NCBI GenBank assembly: GCA_021769295.1
Contig: JAETTD010000006.1
Location: 101,119-165,118 of the forward strand
DNA from: Bacillota bacterium
GTDB taxonomy: Bacteria; Bacillota; Clostridia; Peptostreptococcales; Anaerovoracaceae
Direction of reading: 5' to 3'
DNA length: 64,000 nucleotides
Shown in pieces: positions 1 to 8,698 of the stretch. The notes beneath the pieces were generated by a model. That model was not told the origin of the DNA, made no database searches, and saw only the letters and a program-made list of their open reading frames with translations. A program made the translations under genes and the position numbers. Numbering within the stretch: the stretch's first letter is position 1; every line of letters starts with the position of its first letter.

Positions 1-435
1 CATTACATAGACGGCGATTCCGAGGTCTCCGAGGAAGAAGTTGGGGACGAGTATTTCAACAGTCCTGAAGTGTTTTATTCAAAATACAGCAGAGGGAAAA
101 AGTATGACATGGTAGAAGAAAAGTTGGTTGAAGCTCCTGTGTTTGACAAGTTTGCGGCCTTGCTGCTGTTAAAGGAAGACAAAACGAATTATAGGTACGG
201 CATAAGCTTTGCGGCATCGCCCAAGACTGACAGGGAAGAATATTACATGCTTTATGACGAAGGCCTGTTCAGATTTGATGAAGACGGAGAAAGCCTCGTA
301 TATCGAGATGACCAGTGGAAGAAAACATACGGACAGCTTAGCATATTATACGTCGGCGAAGACGAGATATACGTAGGTGCATTTAAGGAATCCGGGGATG
401 ACATGAAGGAAAAGCTCATAAAAATCACTCTGTGA
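1..435 (+). CDS. C-terminal part of a lipoprotein-family protein (5' end outside window)
   Basis: The frame is open from the first base, so the GTG at 70 is probably internal and the gene starts upstream. The last 60 residues (EYYMLYDEGLFRFDEDGE, then a W-containing stretch, ending KLIKITL) match in order the end of the lipoprotein at 3565..4671 (AYYVINNKGLIRIDDRGE ... KLLKIS), so the two are paralogues flanking the same ABC importer genes. By analogy it is an exported or surface protein with a repeated beta (sialidase/BNR-like) architecture; the diagnostic N-terminus is not visible. Function is not known. It ends just before a good promoter at 449..477, so the importer genes can be transcribed separately. 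Confidence 0.7.
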   Translation, partial: HYIDGDSEVSEEEVGDEYFNSPEVFYSKYSRGKKYDMVEEKLVEAPVFDKFAALLLLKEDKTNYRYGISFAASPKTDREEYYMLYDEGLFRFDEDGESLVYRDDQWKKTYGQLSILYVGEDEIYVGAFKESGDDMKEKLIKITL

Positions 436-448
436 GAACGTTAAAACA

Positions 449-477
449 TTGACACACATCGGTATATTTTGTAAAAT
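449..477 (+). promoter_or_regulatory. sigma-A promoter of the ABC importer operon
   Basis: TTGACA (449-454) and TAAAAT (472-477) are separated by 17 bp. It lies between the stop of the upstream lipoprotein gene and the TTG start at 530. The leader carries ACACAC and GTGTGT arms around the -10 that could form a weak inverted repeat. Read directly from sequence; activity is inferred. Confidence 0.7.
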
Positions 478-529
478 AATCGTAGGAAGTGTGTGTTTAG
501 TTGATTTGATATAAAGGGGAGAGTACACA

Positions 530-1375
530 TTGCTTAGTAAGAAAAGACCTGTTTTGTTTATAGCTATCAGCCTGATAGGAACGGGCATATTTCTGCTCAT
601 TCCTTATGTTTACGTCTTTATCGCTTCCTTTGTCAAAAGGGGGACGGGAGGCTTTGCGGGCTTTGATAATTACAGAGAAGTCCTGAGCAATGAAGCTTTT
701 ATGACGGCCATGTCAAACACGGCGAGATTCATCGTGGTTTGCGTGCCGCTGATGTTGGTTCTGTCCCTTTTAATATCCATATATATATACGAAAACCCAA
801 GGCTGGGCAAGATGCTCAAGACCGGTTTTTTGGTGCCCATGGCGATTCCCGTAACCTCCGCAGTTTTAATGTGGAGGTTTTTGTTTGACGATAAAGGCAT
901 AATAAACGGGATTCTCGAATCGCTGGGCGCCGATACGGTAAACTGGATGAACACCGGCTGGGCCTTTTGGATTCTTGTTTTAAGTTACATATGGAAAAAC
1001 CTCGGCTACAGTATAATCCTGTGGTTGGCGGCCCTGTCATCTGTAAACCCCAGCATAAACGAAGCGGCCAAGACGGACGGCGCAAGCAGCTTTCAGAGGC
1101 TCATACATGTGACCCTTCCGGCTGCAAAAAACGGCGCCTTTGTAATCATCGTCCTTTCCGTCCTCAGCTCTTTCAAGGTTTTCAGGGAGGCCTATCTGGT
1201 TGCGGGAGAATATCCCGACCAAAGCATTTACCTTGTGCAGCACATATTTAACAACTGGTTTAGAAATCTGGAGATGGACAAGATTGCGGCAGGCTCCGTA
1301 ATCAGCTCGGTCATACTGATAATGCTCATATTGCTGCTTCAGCGATTCTGGGAAAAGGGAGGTGAAGAGAGATGA
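530..1375 (+). CDS. ABC transporter permease, MalF/UgpA type
   Basis: A 281-residue integral membrane protein with about six hydrophobic segments, the first at residues 10-32. Around residues 175-200 it has the EAA loop typical of binding-protein-dependent importer permeases (NEAAKTDGASSFQRLIHVTLP), which docks on the ATPase. It starts with TTG at 530, preceded by AAGGGGAG at 8 bp; no in-frame ATG fits better. The stop overlaps the ATG of the next permease (ATGA), so the two are translationally coupled. With the partner permease, ATPase and binding protein it forms a CUT1-type importer, a family usually moving oligosaccharides or glycerol phosphates; the substrate cannot be told here. Confidence 0.9.
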   Translation: MLSKKRPVLFIAISLIGTGIFLLIPYVYVFIASFVKRGTGGFAGFDNYREVLSNEAFMTAMSNTARFIVVCVPLMLVLSLLISIYIYENPRLGKMLKTGFLVPMAIPVTSAVLMWRFLFDDKGIINGILESLGADTVNWMNTGWAFWILVLSYIWKNLGYSIILWLAALSSVNPSINEAAKTDGASSFQRLIHVTLPAAKNGAFVIIVLSVLSSFKVFREAYLVAGEYPDQSIYLVQHIFNNWFRNLEMDKIAAGSVISSVILIMLILLLQRFWEKGGEER

Positions 1376-2214
1376 AAAAGAAACTTATCTTTGCCTTGCT
1401 TGCGGTGCTGAGTTTTATGGTGTGCTATCCGGCTCTCTTTATACTGGTAGGCTCTTTTATGGGAGAAGGAGAACTTGCGGAAAATCTCATGGGAATACTC
1501 AATGTTCAGTCGGAGGCTTATGCCGAGTGGTCGCCGCTGCCGCAGAAGTGGTCGCCGGAGTCGTATGTGAACCTGCTTTTGTATGAGCCGGGATTCTTTA
1601 CGCTGTTTTGGAATTCGATAAAAATCTGCGCAGGAGTTCTTGCGGGACACCTGTTGTTTGCCGCCCCTTGCGCATACGGCTTTGCCATGTATGATTTCCG
1701 ATTTAAAAAGCTGCTCTTTACCGTGTACATAATATTTATGATGCTTCCCTTCCAGGTTCTCATGCTTCCTGAATATATCGTACTTAAAAAACTGAGCCTG
1801 CTCAATACTCTGTGGGCCATAATACTTCCGGGAGCTTTTTCTGCATTTCCGGTGTTCATAATGTACAATTTTTTCAGAGGAATCCCTTCTTCGGTCATAG
1901 AGGCTGCCCGAATGGACGGGGCAGGAGAGTTTGCCATATTCTTAAATGTGGGGCTGCCCGCCGGAGCCGCCGGAATAGCGGCGTCCATGGTATTGCAGTT
2001 CCTCGAATACTGGAATGTTATAGAACAGCCTATGATTTTCCTGAGCAGAGAAGAAACATGGCCGCTATCATTATATTTGCCTTCCATTAACCTGGACAAC
2101 CTGGGCATCTCCTTTGCGGCTGCTTTTATCTCCCTCATACCGTCCCTCCTCATTTTCAGACTGGGGCAGGACTCCCTCGAGGCCGGAATAGCGGCGACCA
2201 CCGTAAAAAGATAG
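1372..2214 (+). CDS. ABC transporter permease, MalG/UgpE type
   Basis: A 280-residue membrane protein, second half of the permease heterodimer. It has an N-terminal membrane segment (residues 5-24), a large extracytoplasmic loop to about residue 75 and an EAA loop near residue 185 (IEAARMDGAGEFAIFLNVGLP region). The ATG overlaps the preceding stop by 4 bp and has GGAGGTGAAG upstream. The loop between membrane segments 1 and 2 (residues 27-70) is longer than in typical MalG proteins, perhaps where a partner protein binds. It is followed after 9 bp by a small anchored protein. Confidence 0.9.
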   Translation: MKKKLIFALLAVLSFMVCYPALFILVGSFMGEGELAENLMGILNVQSEAYAEWSPLPQKWSPESYVNLLLYEPGFFTLFWNSIKICAGVLAGHLLFAAPCAYGFAMYDFRFKKLLFTVYIIFMMLPFQVLMLPEYIVLKKLSLLNTLWAIILPGAFSAFPVFIMYNFFRGIPSSVIEAARMDGAGEFAIFLNVGLPAGAAGIAASMVLQFLEYWNVIEQPMIFLSREETWPLSLYLPSINLDNLGISFAAAFISLIPSLLIFRLGQDSLEAGIAATTVKR

Positions 2215-2223
2215 GAGGCGATT

Positions 2224-2607
2224 ATGGAAAAGAAAATTTTAACAGCACTGACCGTAATCTTTTTCCTGTTCATGATAGCCTTTACCTTTATTTCACGGGT
2301 CACGGCGGTAAAACTTCTGCCGGAGGTTGAATGCGGTTATGCCGGGGGAGTCAATGGTGAAGTCTTGCCGAAAACGGCTCTCTGCACCGATGAACGGGGC
2401 AATAATTATGTGTATTTTCTCATAGAGGAGGACAGTATTCTGGGCAAGGTGACGGTGACAAAAAGGCTCCCCGTCAAGGTTTTGTCTGAAAGGGGCGAAG
2501 AAGTGGTTCTTGAAGGAACGGCTGAGTATTCCAACTTTGAGTTTGTCCTCAAAAACTATGAGGACCTAAAGGAAAAAGACCGGGTAAGGAGAAAGACCGA
2601 TGGCTGA
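2224..2607 (+). CDS. small membrane-anchored extracytoplasmic protein
   Basis: A 127-residue protein with one N-terminal hydrophobic segment (residues 5-28, no lipobox) and a soluble outer domain rich in beta-type alternation. The stretch from ALCTDERGNNYVYF to the C-terminus loosely recalls the membrane-proximal barrel of HlyD/MacA-type adaptor proteins, but too little is present to assign it. It sits inside the importer operon between permease and ATPase, with AGGAGG 6 bp before its ATG, and its end overlaps the ATPase start by 8 bp. An accessory subunit contacting the permease is a reasonable inference; function is unknown. Confidence 0.75.
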   Translation: MEKKILTALTVIFFLFMIAFTFISRVTAVKLLPEVECGYAGGVNGEVLPKTALCTDERGNNYVYFLIEEDSILGKVTVTKRLPVKVLSERGEEVVLEGTAEYSNFEFVLKNYEDLKEKDRVRRKTDG

Positions 2608-3568
2608 GATTAAAATAGAAAATTTAAAAAAGACATTCAGAAACGGAGTTGAGGCTGTAAAGGATTTCAGCCTTGAGGTTGCCGACGGCGAATTCATAGT
2701 GATAGTAGGCCCTTCCGGCTGCGGCAAATCCACCACCCTCAGGATGATTGCAGGCCTTGAGAAGGCCACTTCGGGGAGAATTCTGCTGGGCGGCAGGGAT
2801 TTGACGGGAGTCGACACCAAGGACCGGGACATCGCCATGGTATTTCAGAACTATGCCCTTTATGAAAACATGACCGTGTTTGGCAACATAGCCTTTCCAC
2901 TTAAAGTGCGAAAAGAATCAAAAGAAGAAATAGAAGAAAAGGTGGCAAAAATCGCTCAGGTGCTAAAGATAGATTCTCTGCTGCAAAGAAGGCCAAAGAC
3001 CCTTTCGGGCGGCGAAAAGCAGAGAGTAGCCATGGGCAGGGCCCTCGTCAGACAGCCAAAACTGTTTTTAATGGATGAGCCCCTCTCCAATCTGGATGCA
3101 AGGCTCAGACTGGAGCTGAGAGATGAAATCAGGCGGATTCAGAAGAAACTGGGCGCCACGACCATATATGTGACCCATGATCAGCTTGAAGCCATGACCA
3201 TGGCTGACAGGGTGGTGGTGATGAATAAGGGTATGATTCAGCAGGCGGCCTCACCGGAAGAGATTTATCAGAGGCCTGCCAACCCATTTGTTGCAAAATT
3301 TTTCGGAAGCCTGCCAATGAACATATGGAAGGCCGGCCGCAAAATATACGGGATTCGTCCCGAGGAAGTCGTGTTCTCGCAGGAGTTTAAGGAGGGGTGG
3401 CATGAGGCGAGAGTTTTGGAGCAGCATTTCAGCGGTAACAGCTGGATGGCTGCGACAGAAGCAGGTGATGAGAGAGTGTTACTGTGCAGTGACAGGCGGA
3501 TTGAAAGCATGACAGTATGGCTTTGCTTTCCGCCGGAAAGCGTGCACATATGGGAGGATGATTTATGA
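2600..3568 (+). CDS. ABC importer ATPase, MsmK/UgpC/MalK type
   Basis: A 322-residue ATPase that powers the importer. It shows Walker A GPSGCGKST (residues 38-46), Q-loop VFQNYALYENMTV, signature LSGGEKQRVAMGRAL, Walker B LFLMDEPLSNLD and the switch histidine in YVTHDQLEAMT. The C-terminal extension after residue 235 corresponds to the MalK regulatory OB-type domain but is shorter (322 against about 370 residues), so it may lack the last strands. It overlaps the genes on both sides by 4-8 bp, consistent with tight coupling. Confidence 0.92.
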   Translation: MAEIKIENLKKTFRNGVEAVKDFSLEVADGEFIVIVGPSGCGKSTTLRMIAGLEKATSGRILLGGRDLTGVDTKDRDIAMVFQNYALYENMTVFGNIAFPLKVRKESKEEIEEKVAKIAQVLKIDSLLQRRPKTLSGGEKQRVAMGRALVRQPKLFLMDEPLSNLDARLRLELRDEIRRIQKKLGATTIYVTHDQLEAMTMADRVVVMNKGMIQQAASPEEIYQRPANPFVAKFFGSLPMNIWKAGRKIYGIRPEEVVFSQEFKEGWHEARVLEQHFSGNSWMAATEAGDERVLLCSDRRIESMTVWLCFPPESVHIWEDDL

Positions 3569-4671
3569 AATTGTTAAGGTTAAAAAAAGCGGCGATTGTT
3601 TTGATTTCCCTAATCCTCGCAGCGGCGTGCTTTACAGGGTGCGGCAAAAGCCAATCCGGAGGAGAAGGGACGACTATCGGCGGAAAGGTAGAAGAAATGA
3701 GCCTTCCGGGAACGGAAAATGTAATTGGTGAGTTAAAAGTTCAAGATGACGGGAGCATTTTGATGTCCGAACTCGAACATACCGACAAGTACAAATCGAC
3801 GGGCAGGGTATGGAAAACCTCCGACGGGGGTAAGACCTGGGAGAAGGTGTACGAAACCTTATTTGAAGTAGAGCCGGTAGGCGATAAGGTCCCTGAAACC
3901 CATATATATTTGGCCGATGAGGGCTGGCTTGTGGATAACATGGACTTTGACTTCAGCAACGGATATTCTTTAGAGAGAAGCCGCCTTTACATGAAAGACG
4001 CAGAAAGCACTCCTGAAGAAATCGACCTGGACTGGGCAAAGGTTGAAAAGGACGGCGTGAAATTCTTTACAAAGGAAAAGATATACACCTTTTCCATATG
4101 GGGAGAAGATTCGGGGCTCGAGCCTACAAAGGTATATAAGCTCAACATGAACACAAAAGAGGCGAAATGCGTTGAGCTGCCTGAGGTAACCGGTCCTGAC
4201 ATTCTTTTATATGATTCGAGATATGTGTACATTTTATATTATCCGGAAATTAAGGAAACCCCTATAAGCTATGCCCAATCCATTGAAATGGAGAGAGAAC
4301 AGATAACTTCTTCTGCAAAAGGAATCAGATATGATATGGAAACGGGAGAAATATTGGAATCCGACATGATGGACAAGCTGGCAAAGAAGGTGCTTTTGCT
4401 GGACTTGGATCACGGCGACGCTATGTTCTGCGAGGTGGCGGCAGTGCAGGGCGGCTCAGGAGAAGAGGCGTATTATGTTATCAACAACAAAGGACTCATA
4501 AGAATAGACGACCGAGGCGAGGAACTCTTGTATTACGAAGAAAAGTGGGAGAGCAGCGACTTCTTTTCCGGACAGATATGGTCAGGAAAAGACGGAGAAG
4601 TATATATCATGTGTCATGCAGAAAATGAAGGTGATGAAACCGGCGATAAAAAGCTTTTGAAGATTTCATAG
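3565..4671 (+). CDS. Asp-box (BNR-like) lipoprotein associated with the ABC importer
   Basis: A 368-residue predicted lipoprotein: charged N-terminus, hydrophobic core and lipobox, with candidate lipidated cysteines in the AAACFTGC stretch. Near residue 90 it has an Asp-box SDGGKTW, the turn motif of sialidase-type beta-propellers and related proteins. The rest is rich in acidic residues and short beta-like repeats and ends like the partial gene at 1..435. It overlaps the ATPase gene by 4 bp and precedes the binding protein by 19 bp, so it belongs to the importer operon. One possibility is a surface protein presenting substrate; a catalytic role is not supported. No exact family recognised. 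Confidence 0.8.
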   Translation: MKLLRLKKAAIVLISLILAAACFTGCGKSQSGGEGTTIGGKVEEMSLPGTENVIGELKVQDDGSILMSELEHTDKYKSTGRVWKTSDGGKTWEKVYETLFEVEPVGDKVPETHIYLADEGWLVDNMDFDFSNGYSLERSRLYMKDAESTPEEIDLDWAKVEKDGVKFFTKEKIYTFSIWGEDSGLEPTKVYKLNMNTKEAKCVELPEVTGPDILLYDSRYVYILYYPEIKETPISYAQSIEMEREQITSSAKGIRYDMETGEILESDMMDKLAKKVLLLDLDHGDAMFCEVAAVQGGSGEEAYYVINNKGLIRIDDRGEELLYYEEKWESSDFFSGQIWSGKDGEVYIMCHAENEGDETGDKKLLKIS

Positions 4672-4690
4672 AAATATACGGGAGGAGAAA

Positions 4691-5959
4691 ATGAAGATAA
4701 CCAAAAAACTTACGGCTCTGCTTATGGCAGCGATTATGGCCTTTACCACAGCGTCATGCGGATCGAGCGAAAGCGAACCTCAGGAACTTAACGTGTTCGT
4801 GATGAGCCCCGACATGTACATGGAAAGCTTTCTGGCTTCCTATACGGGAGAAAACGGCAATATAACCACCAATGTGGAAATAGGCCTTTCCAATATCGAC
4901 ATGGACACGGGAGACATATTGAAACTCCTTAATACCAAGCTCATGAGCAACGACGGCCCTGACATCATAATACTGGACGATATAAATCCGAAAGGATACA
5001 TAGAGTCAGGACAGCTGGCAGACCTGAGCGACATAGTAAAGGATAACAAGGACCTCATCGGGGGTGTTGCCGAAAGCGGCAAGAGCGGCAAGGGCATCTA
5101 TTATATACCGGCTTCTTTCAGCTTCATAACGGAGACGAAAAAAGCGGGTGCGGATATAGATTTTACGGATATGGAATCCTTTATATCTTCTATGAAAGCC
5201 GGGGGATATATGAGCGGCGCCTATGAAAATCAGGCTGTCCTCTGGTACAGGACTGAGATTGAGCCTCAGATAAGGGAGAAGAAAAAGGTTACCGAAGAAG
5301 AAGTCACCGGATATTTTGAGAAGCTTAATGCCATGACGGACTTATTCTCATGGGAAGAGAGAGGCATGAAAAAAGTTTCCCTGTATGCCGGAAACTTCCA
5401 GATAAATCCGCTGTCCGAGTTCGACAGGATACACTTCGGCAAATTTGATGCTGCAAGGGACTACACTGAAGGAATAGGGACTCTCCAAAGGCTTTACTCT
5501 ATGGCGGCAGACGGCGACATAAGCTTTGAGTACACTAAAAAGGACGGGGAAAATATTTATATTCCAAGGTGCATAATAGCCGTCAATGAAAACAGCAAGA
5601 ACAAAAAGGCTGCAATGAAAATGGTGGAATACATGCTCTCAGACGAAGGTCAGCGTGATGTTGTTGAAAACGGCGGATACTTCCCTGTAAGCAGAAAGAT
5701 AATTGAAGAGGAACTGGAAGCCTTCGGCGAGGAGGATTTTTACACCGACGGCGGGCACCACCATGTTAAAGCGTTTTCAGAAGGAGCAAAGGAAGAAATC
5801 ATGGCGGCCGTAGATAACCTGAAGTATGAATCCTACAGCGACGTGTATTTAATGGAAATAATCCTGTCAGGGGCAATGGACTACATCAACGGCAACGAAA
5901 CTCTTGAAAATGCAGTGACCAAAACCGTAAGCAAGGCCAACATCTACCTTGCGGAGTAA
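4691..5959 (+). CDS. extracellular solute-binding lipoprotein (family 1) of the ABC importer
   Basis: A 422-residue lipoprotein with signal peptide and lipobox (FTTASC, Cys at residue 23). The two-lobed family-1 pattern is visible: an early strand ELNVFVMSP, GPDIIILDD near residue 95, a hinge crossing near YYIPASFSF, and a C-terminal helical segment NSKNKKAAMKMVEYMLSDEGQ typical of sugar-binding proteins. It should capture the solute outside the cell and hand it to the 530/1372 permeases. ATG preceded by GGGAGGAG. Last gene of the operon; a repeat array begins 20 bp after its stop. Confidence 0.9.
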   Translation: MKITKKLTALLMAAIMAFTTASCGSSESEPQELNVFVMSPDMYMESFLASYTGENGNITTNVEIGLSNIDMDTGDILKLLNTKLMSNDGPDIIILDDINPKGYIESGQLADLSDIVKDNKDLIGGVAESGKSGKGIYYIPASFSFITETKKAGADIDFTDMESFISSMKAGGYMSGAYENQAVLWYRTEIEPQIREKKKVTEEEVTGYFEKLNAMTDLFSWEERGMKKVSLYAGNFQINPLSEFDRIHFGKFDAARDYTEGIGTLQRLYSMAADGDISFEYTKKDGENIYIPRCIIAVNENSKNKKAAMKMVEYMLSDEGQRDVVENGGYFPVSRKIIEEELEAFGEEDFYTDGGHHHVKAFSEGAKEEIMAAVDNLKYESYSDVYLMEIILSGAMDYINGNETLENAVTKTVSKANIYLAE

Positions 5960-5978
5960 AGTTATAATAATGTGGGAA

Positions 5979-6148
5979 TGCCGTGAATCTTGAAAATTTA
6001 TTCAATCACGGCATTGAGGTATACAAGAGGTATACAAATCAGAGGAATCCGTATACAAAGTATACGAAAACTCCGAAAAGGTATACCTCAGGTATACACG
6101 TGAGCCAAAACCGTATACAAAGTATACGGAAATCGCAAAAAAGTATAC
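5979..6148. repeat. array A: GTATAC words on a 31-bp dyad lattice
   Basis: The array opens with TGCCG (5979) and CGGCA (6009), 30 bp apart, as in arrays D, E and G. It then changes to nine copies of the palindrome GTATAC at 6019, 6030, 6051, 6060, 6081, 6092, 6113, 6122 and 6143. Gaps between copies are 5, 15, 3, 15, 5, 15, 3 and 15 nt. Pair centres fall at 6027, 6058, 6089 and 6120, exactly 31 bp apart and in phase with the leading CGGCA unit (centre 5996). After the array comes a GC-rich tail (about 6150-6230) with GCGCC/GGCGC words. No coding potential is credible in 5960-6315. Confidence 0.85.
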
Positions 6149-6315
6149 GAGCGCCGCAGGGCGCACCGCACCCTCGCCGAGTGCGCCGCCCCCCGACGAG
6201 CCCTGCACCCCCGGTCTCACCGACCCCGCAATGTTTTGATTTTGTTTTTGTTTTGGTTAAGATATTGCAAAGACAGCTTGCCCGATGTTAAAATAAAATA
6301 AAAAGGAGGGATTGG

Positions 6316-8595
6316 ATGCATATACCCCCATTGATTTCTGACCTTGCAGTGATGCTTATAACGGCGGGGCTTATTACCATTCTGTTTAAAAAGCTTAAGC
6401 AACCTCTGGTTCTTGGCTACATTCTTGCGGGCTTTCTTGTAAGCTCTTATTTTCCGTTTTTTCCGACAGTAGTAGATACAGAAAACATAAAGACGTGGAG
6501 CGAGATAGGAATTATATTTCTGATGTTTCATCTCGGTCTTGAGTTTAACCTGCACAAACTGGCAAAGGTAGGCAGTACCGCCATAATCACTGCCATAGTG
6601 GAAGTTGCGGGAATAATTCTGTGCGGATTCGGAGCAGGAAAGCTGCTGGGATTCGGAACTACGGACAGCATAGTCCTCGGCGGAATGCTTTCCATGAGTT
6701 CGACCACAATTATAATCAAAGCTTTTGAGGAGATGAATCTCAAAAAACAAAAGTTTACGGAAATTGTGTTTGGCACTCTGATAGTTCAGGACATCGTGGG
6801 AATTTTTATGATGGTAATCCTGTCCACAATATCCGTCAGCAAGAACGTATCAGGCGGTGAAGTTGCAGAGAGCCTTTTTGTGATGATACTTTATCTGGTA
6901 ATATGGCTGATATTGGGTATATATTTCCTTCCTACATTTTTAAATAAAACCATACGGTTGATGAACGATGAGATGCTTCTTGTGGTTTCCCTCGGCGTCT
7001 GCTTCGGCATGGTAATGCTTGCCAATGCGCTGGGATTTTCAACGGCTCTCGGAGCGTTTCTGGCCGGCTCCCTTCTGGCAGGAACCGTTCACGTGGAAAG
7101 AATCGAGCACCTGTCAAAAGGTGTAAAAGATTTGTTTGCGGCAGTGTTTTTCCTGTCTGTGGGCATGATGGTAGACCCGGAAGCTTTGGCAGAATATGCG
7201 GTGCCTATAATAGTGATAACTATCATAACTATTGTAGGTAAACTTATATTTTCACCTCTTGGAATGCTCCTTTCCGGACAGGATTTGGAGACATCGCTGC
7301 TGGGAGGATTTTCTCTTGCGCAGATTGGAGAATTTGCATTTATCATAGCCTCCCTCGGTATGGACCTTGGAGTTACCGGTGCGTATCTGTACCCTATAGT
7401 GGTTTCGGTATCCGTAATCACGACATTTACCACGCCGTTCTTTATAAATGCGGCCCCCGGCTTTGTTACGCTGGTAAACAAGCGGCTGCCTGATAAGGCC
7501 TTCAAAAAACTCGACCGCTACACTTCGCCGGAACAGGCGGAAAACGAAAAGGACAGCGAATGGAATTTGTATATCAAAAAATACTTTTCAAGACTGGTGG
7601 TGTTCGGCGGCATCATGCTGTTTATAGTTCTACTGGGATTGCATGTGCTGGAACCTGCCCTCAGGCCTCATATGGAGGAATTGACTTCTCGCATAGTTAC
7701 ATGCATTGTCATATACGGAGTAATGGCCATATTTGTAGGGCCGCTGATGAACCTTCATAACAACCTGTTTACCTCTTTATGGCTGAAAAGAAAATCCTTC
7801 AGACTGCCGCTGATAGTTCTCAATACAATCAAAGTGGCGGTGGTAGCCATAATCGCCATGATTCCTTTGGGAAGCCTGTTTCAGATACAGCCTATATGGC
7901 TGCTGTTTGTGGTGATAGCTGTAGTGGCCCTTCTCGGAAAATACGACGGAATGACCGGTTGGTACCTCCAGCTGGAAACACGTTTTTTAAGGAATTTCAA
8001 CGAACTCATCATCGAGAAGGAAGAAGAAAAAGGCGGAAAACAGATGTGGCTCCACGACAAGCTTCACATAATTTCATTTATAGCTCCCGAAGACGGAAAC
8101 TTTCTCGGCACTTCTCTCGACCAACTGGAATGGGGACACAGCTATAACGTATACGTGGTGAAAATAAGGCGCGGAAGTCATACATACATTCTCCCAAAAG
8201 GCACCGAAACGATTCACGCAGGAGATAAGGTATATGTCATAGGCGAGGAAAGAGCGATAATGAACTTTTATAAGCTCATAGATTCCGAGCCTTGCAAGCG
8301 AATGAGGACTTTGCGTGAGTTCATGGACAGCGGATATGCCGATGTGGAAAAGGCGCTTTCCGTATGCGCAGTCAAAATCACGGGAGAAGAACCTTTTGCG
8401 GGCAAATCCATAAAGAGCGGAAATGTACGCAAACAATGGAACTGTATGATTTTGGGACTTCAAAGAGGCGGACTCCCTATAATAATGCCCAACGTGAGCA
8501 TGATAGTTTCAAAGGGAGATATAATGTGGGTGATAGGCTCCAACAACAATGTGGGCCGCCTTGCATCGGAATTTTCCGAATATATAGAAAAATAA
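6316..8595 (+). CDS. Kef/CPA2-type monovalent cation:proton antiporter with TrkA-C domains
   Basis: A 759-residue protein. Residues 1-385 form the CPA2 (Na+/H+ exchanger) membrane domain of about 12 segments, including GIIFLMFHLGLEF and the SMSSTTIIIKAF / VQDIVG region that carries the ion-binding residues. A second membrane block of about four segments follows (residues 420-560). The cytoplasmic end has two TrkA-C-like ligand domains, one near residue 600 (ILPKGTETIHAGDKVYVIG) and one near residue 710; no NAD-binding RCK-N domain is seen. Likely role: K+ or Na+ efflux in exchange for protons, gated by a ligand on the C-terminal domains. ATG with AGGAGG. Monocistronic. Confidence 0.88.
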   Translation: MHIPPLISDLAVMLITAGLITILFKKLKQPLVLGYILAGFLVSSYFPFFPTVVDTENIKTWSEIGIIFLMFHLGLEFNLHKLAKVGSTAIITAIVEVAGIILCGFGAGKLLGFGTTDSIVLGGMLSMSSTTIIIKAFEEMNLKKQKFTEIVFGTLIVQDIVGIFMMVILSTISVSKNVSGGEVAESLFVMILYLVIWLILGIYFLPTFLNKTIRLMNDEMLLVVSLGVCFGMVMLANALGFSTALGAFLAGSLLAGTVHVERIEHLSKGVKDLFAAVFFLSVGMMVDPEALAEYAVPIIVITIITIVGKLIFSPLGMLLSGQDLETSLLGGFSLAQIGEFAFIIASLGMDLGVTGAYLYPIVVSVSVITTFTTPFFINAAPGFVTLVNKRLPDKAFKKLDRYTSPEQAENEKDSEWNLYIKKYFSRLVVFGGIMLFIVLLGLHVLEPALRPHMEELTSRIVTCIVIYGVMAIFVGPLMNLHNNLFTSLWLKRKSFRLPLIVLNTIKVAVVAIIAMIPLGSLFQIQPIWLLFVVIAVVALLGKYDGMTGWYLQLETRFLRNFNELIIEKEEEKGGKQMWLHDKLHIISFIAPEDGNFLGTSLDQLEWGHSYNVYVVKIRRGSHTYILPKGTETIHAGDKVYVIGEERAIMNFYKLIDSEPCKRMRTLREFMDSGYADVEKALSVCAVKITGEEPFAGKSIKSGNVRKQWNCMILGLQRGGLPIIMPNVSMIVSKGDIMWVIGSNNNVGRLASEFSEYIEK

Positions 8596-8614
8596 AAAAA
8601 TTTCAAAAAAAGTA

Positions 8615-8669
8615 TTGACAATTGAGCATAAGTTCAACTATAATAAACACAGTTGAACAAGTGCTCAAT
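8615..8669 (+). promoter_or_regulatory. promoter with two ArsR/SmtB-type operators for the metal efflux genes
   Basis: TTGACA (8615-8620) and TATAAT (8639-8644) are 18 bp apart. A 19-bp block at 8621-8639 (ATTGAGCATAAGTTCAACT) and its inverted near-copy at 8651-8669 differ at only 3 positions. Each block is itself a 7-2/3-7 inverted repeat of TTGAGCA/TGTTCAA type, the form bound by ArsR/SmtB repressors such as CadC, CzrA and SmtB. One block fills the spacer and the other follows the -10, so a bound repressor would block polymerase. The best candidate repressor in the window is the ArsR protein at 21795..22124. Confidence 0.75.
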
Positions 8670-8698
8670 TATTTTTCAGAAAATACGGAGGAAATAAA

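Noticed and set aside
5983..6291. 102-residue reading frame across array A
   Set aside because: It is open only because the repeated GTATAC units lack stops in that frame; no ribosome site and composition follows the array.
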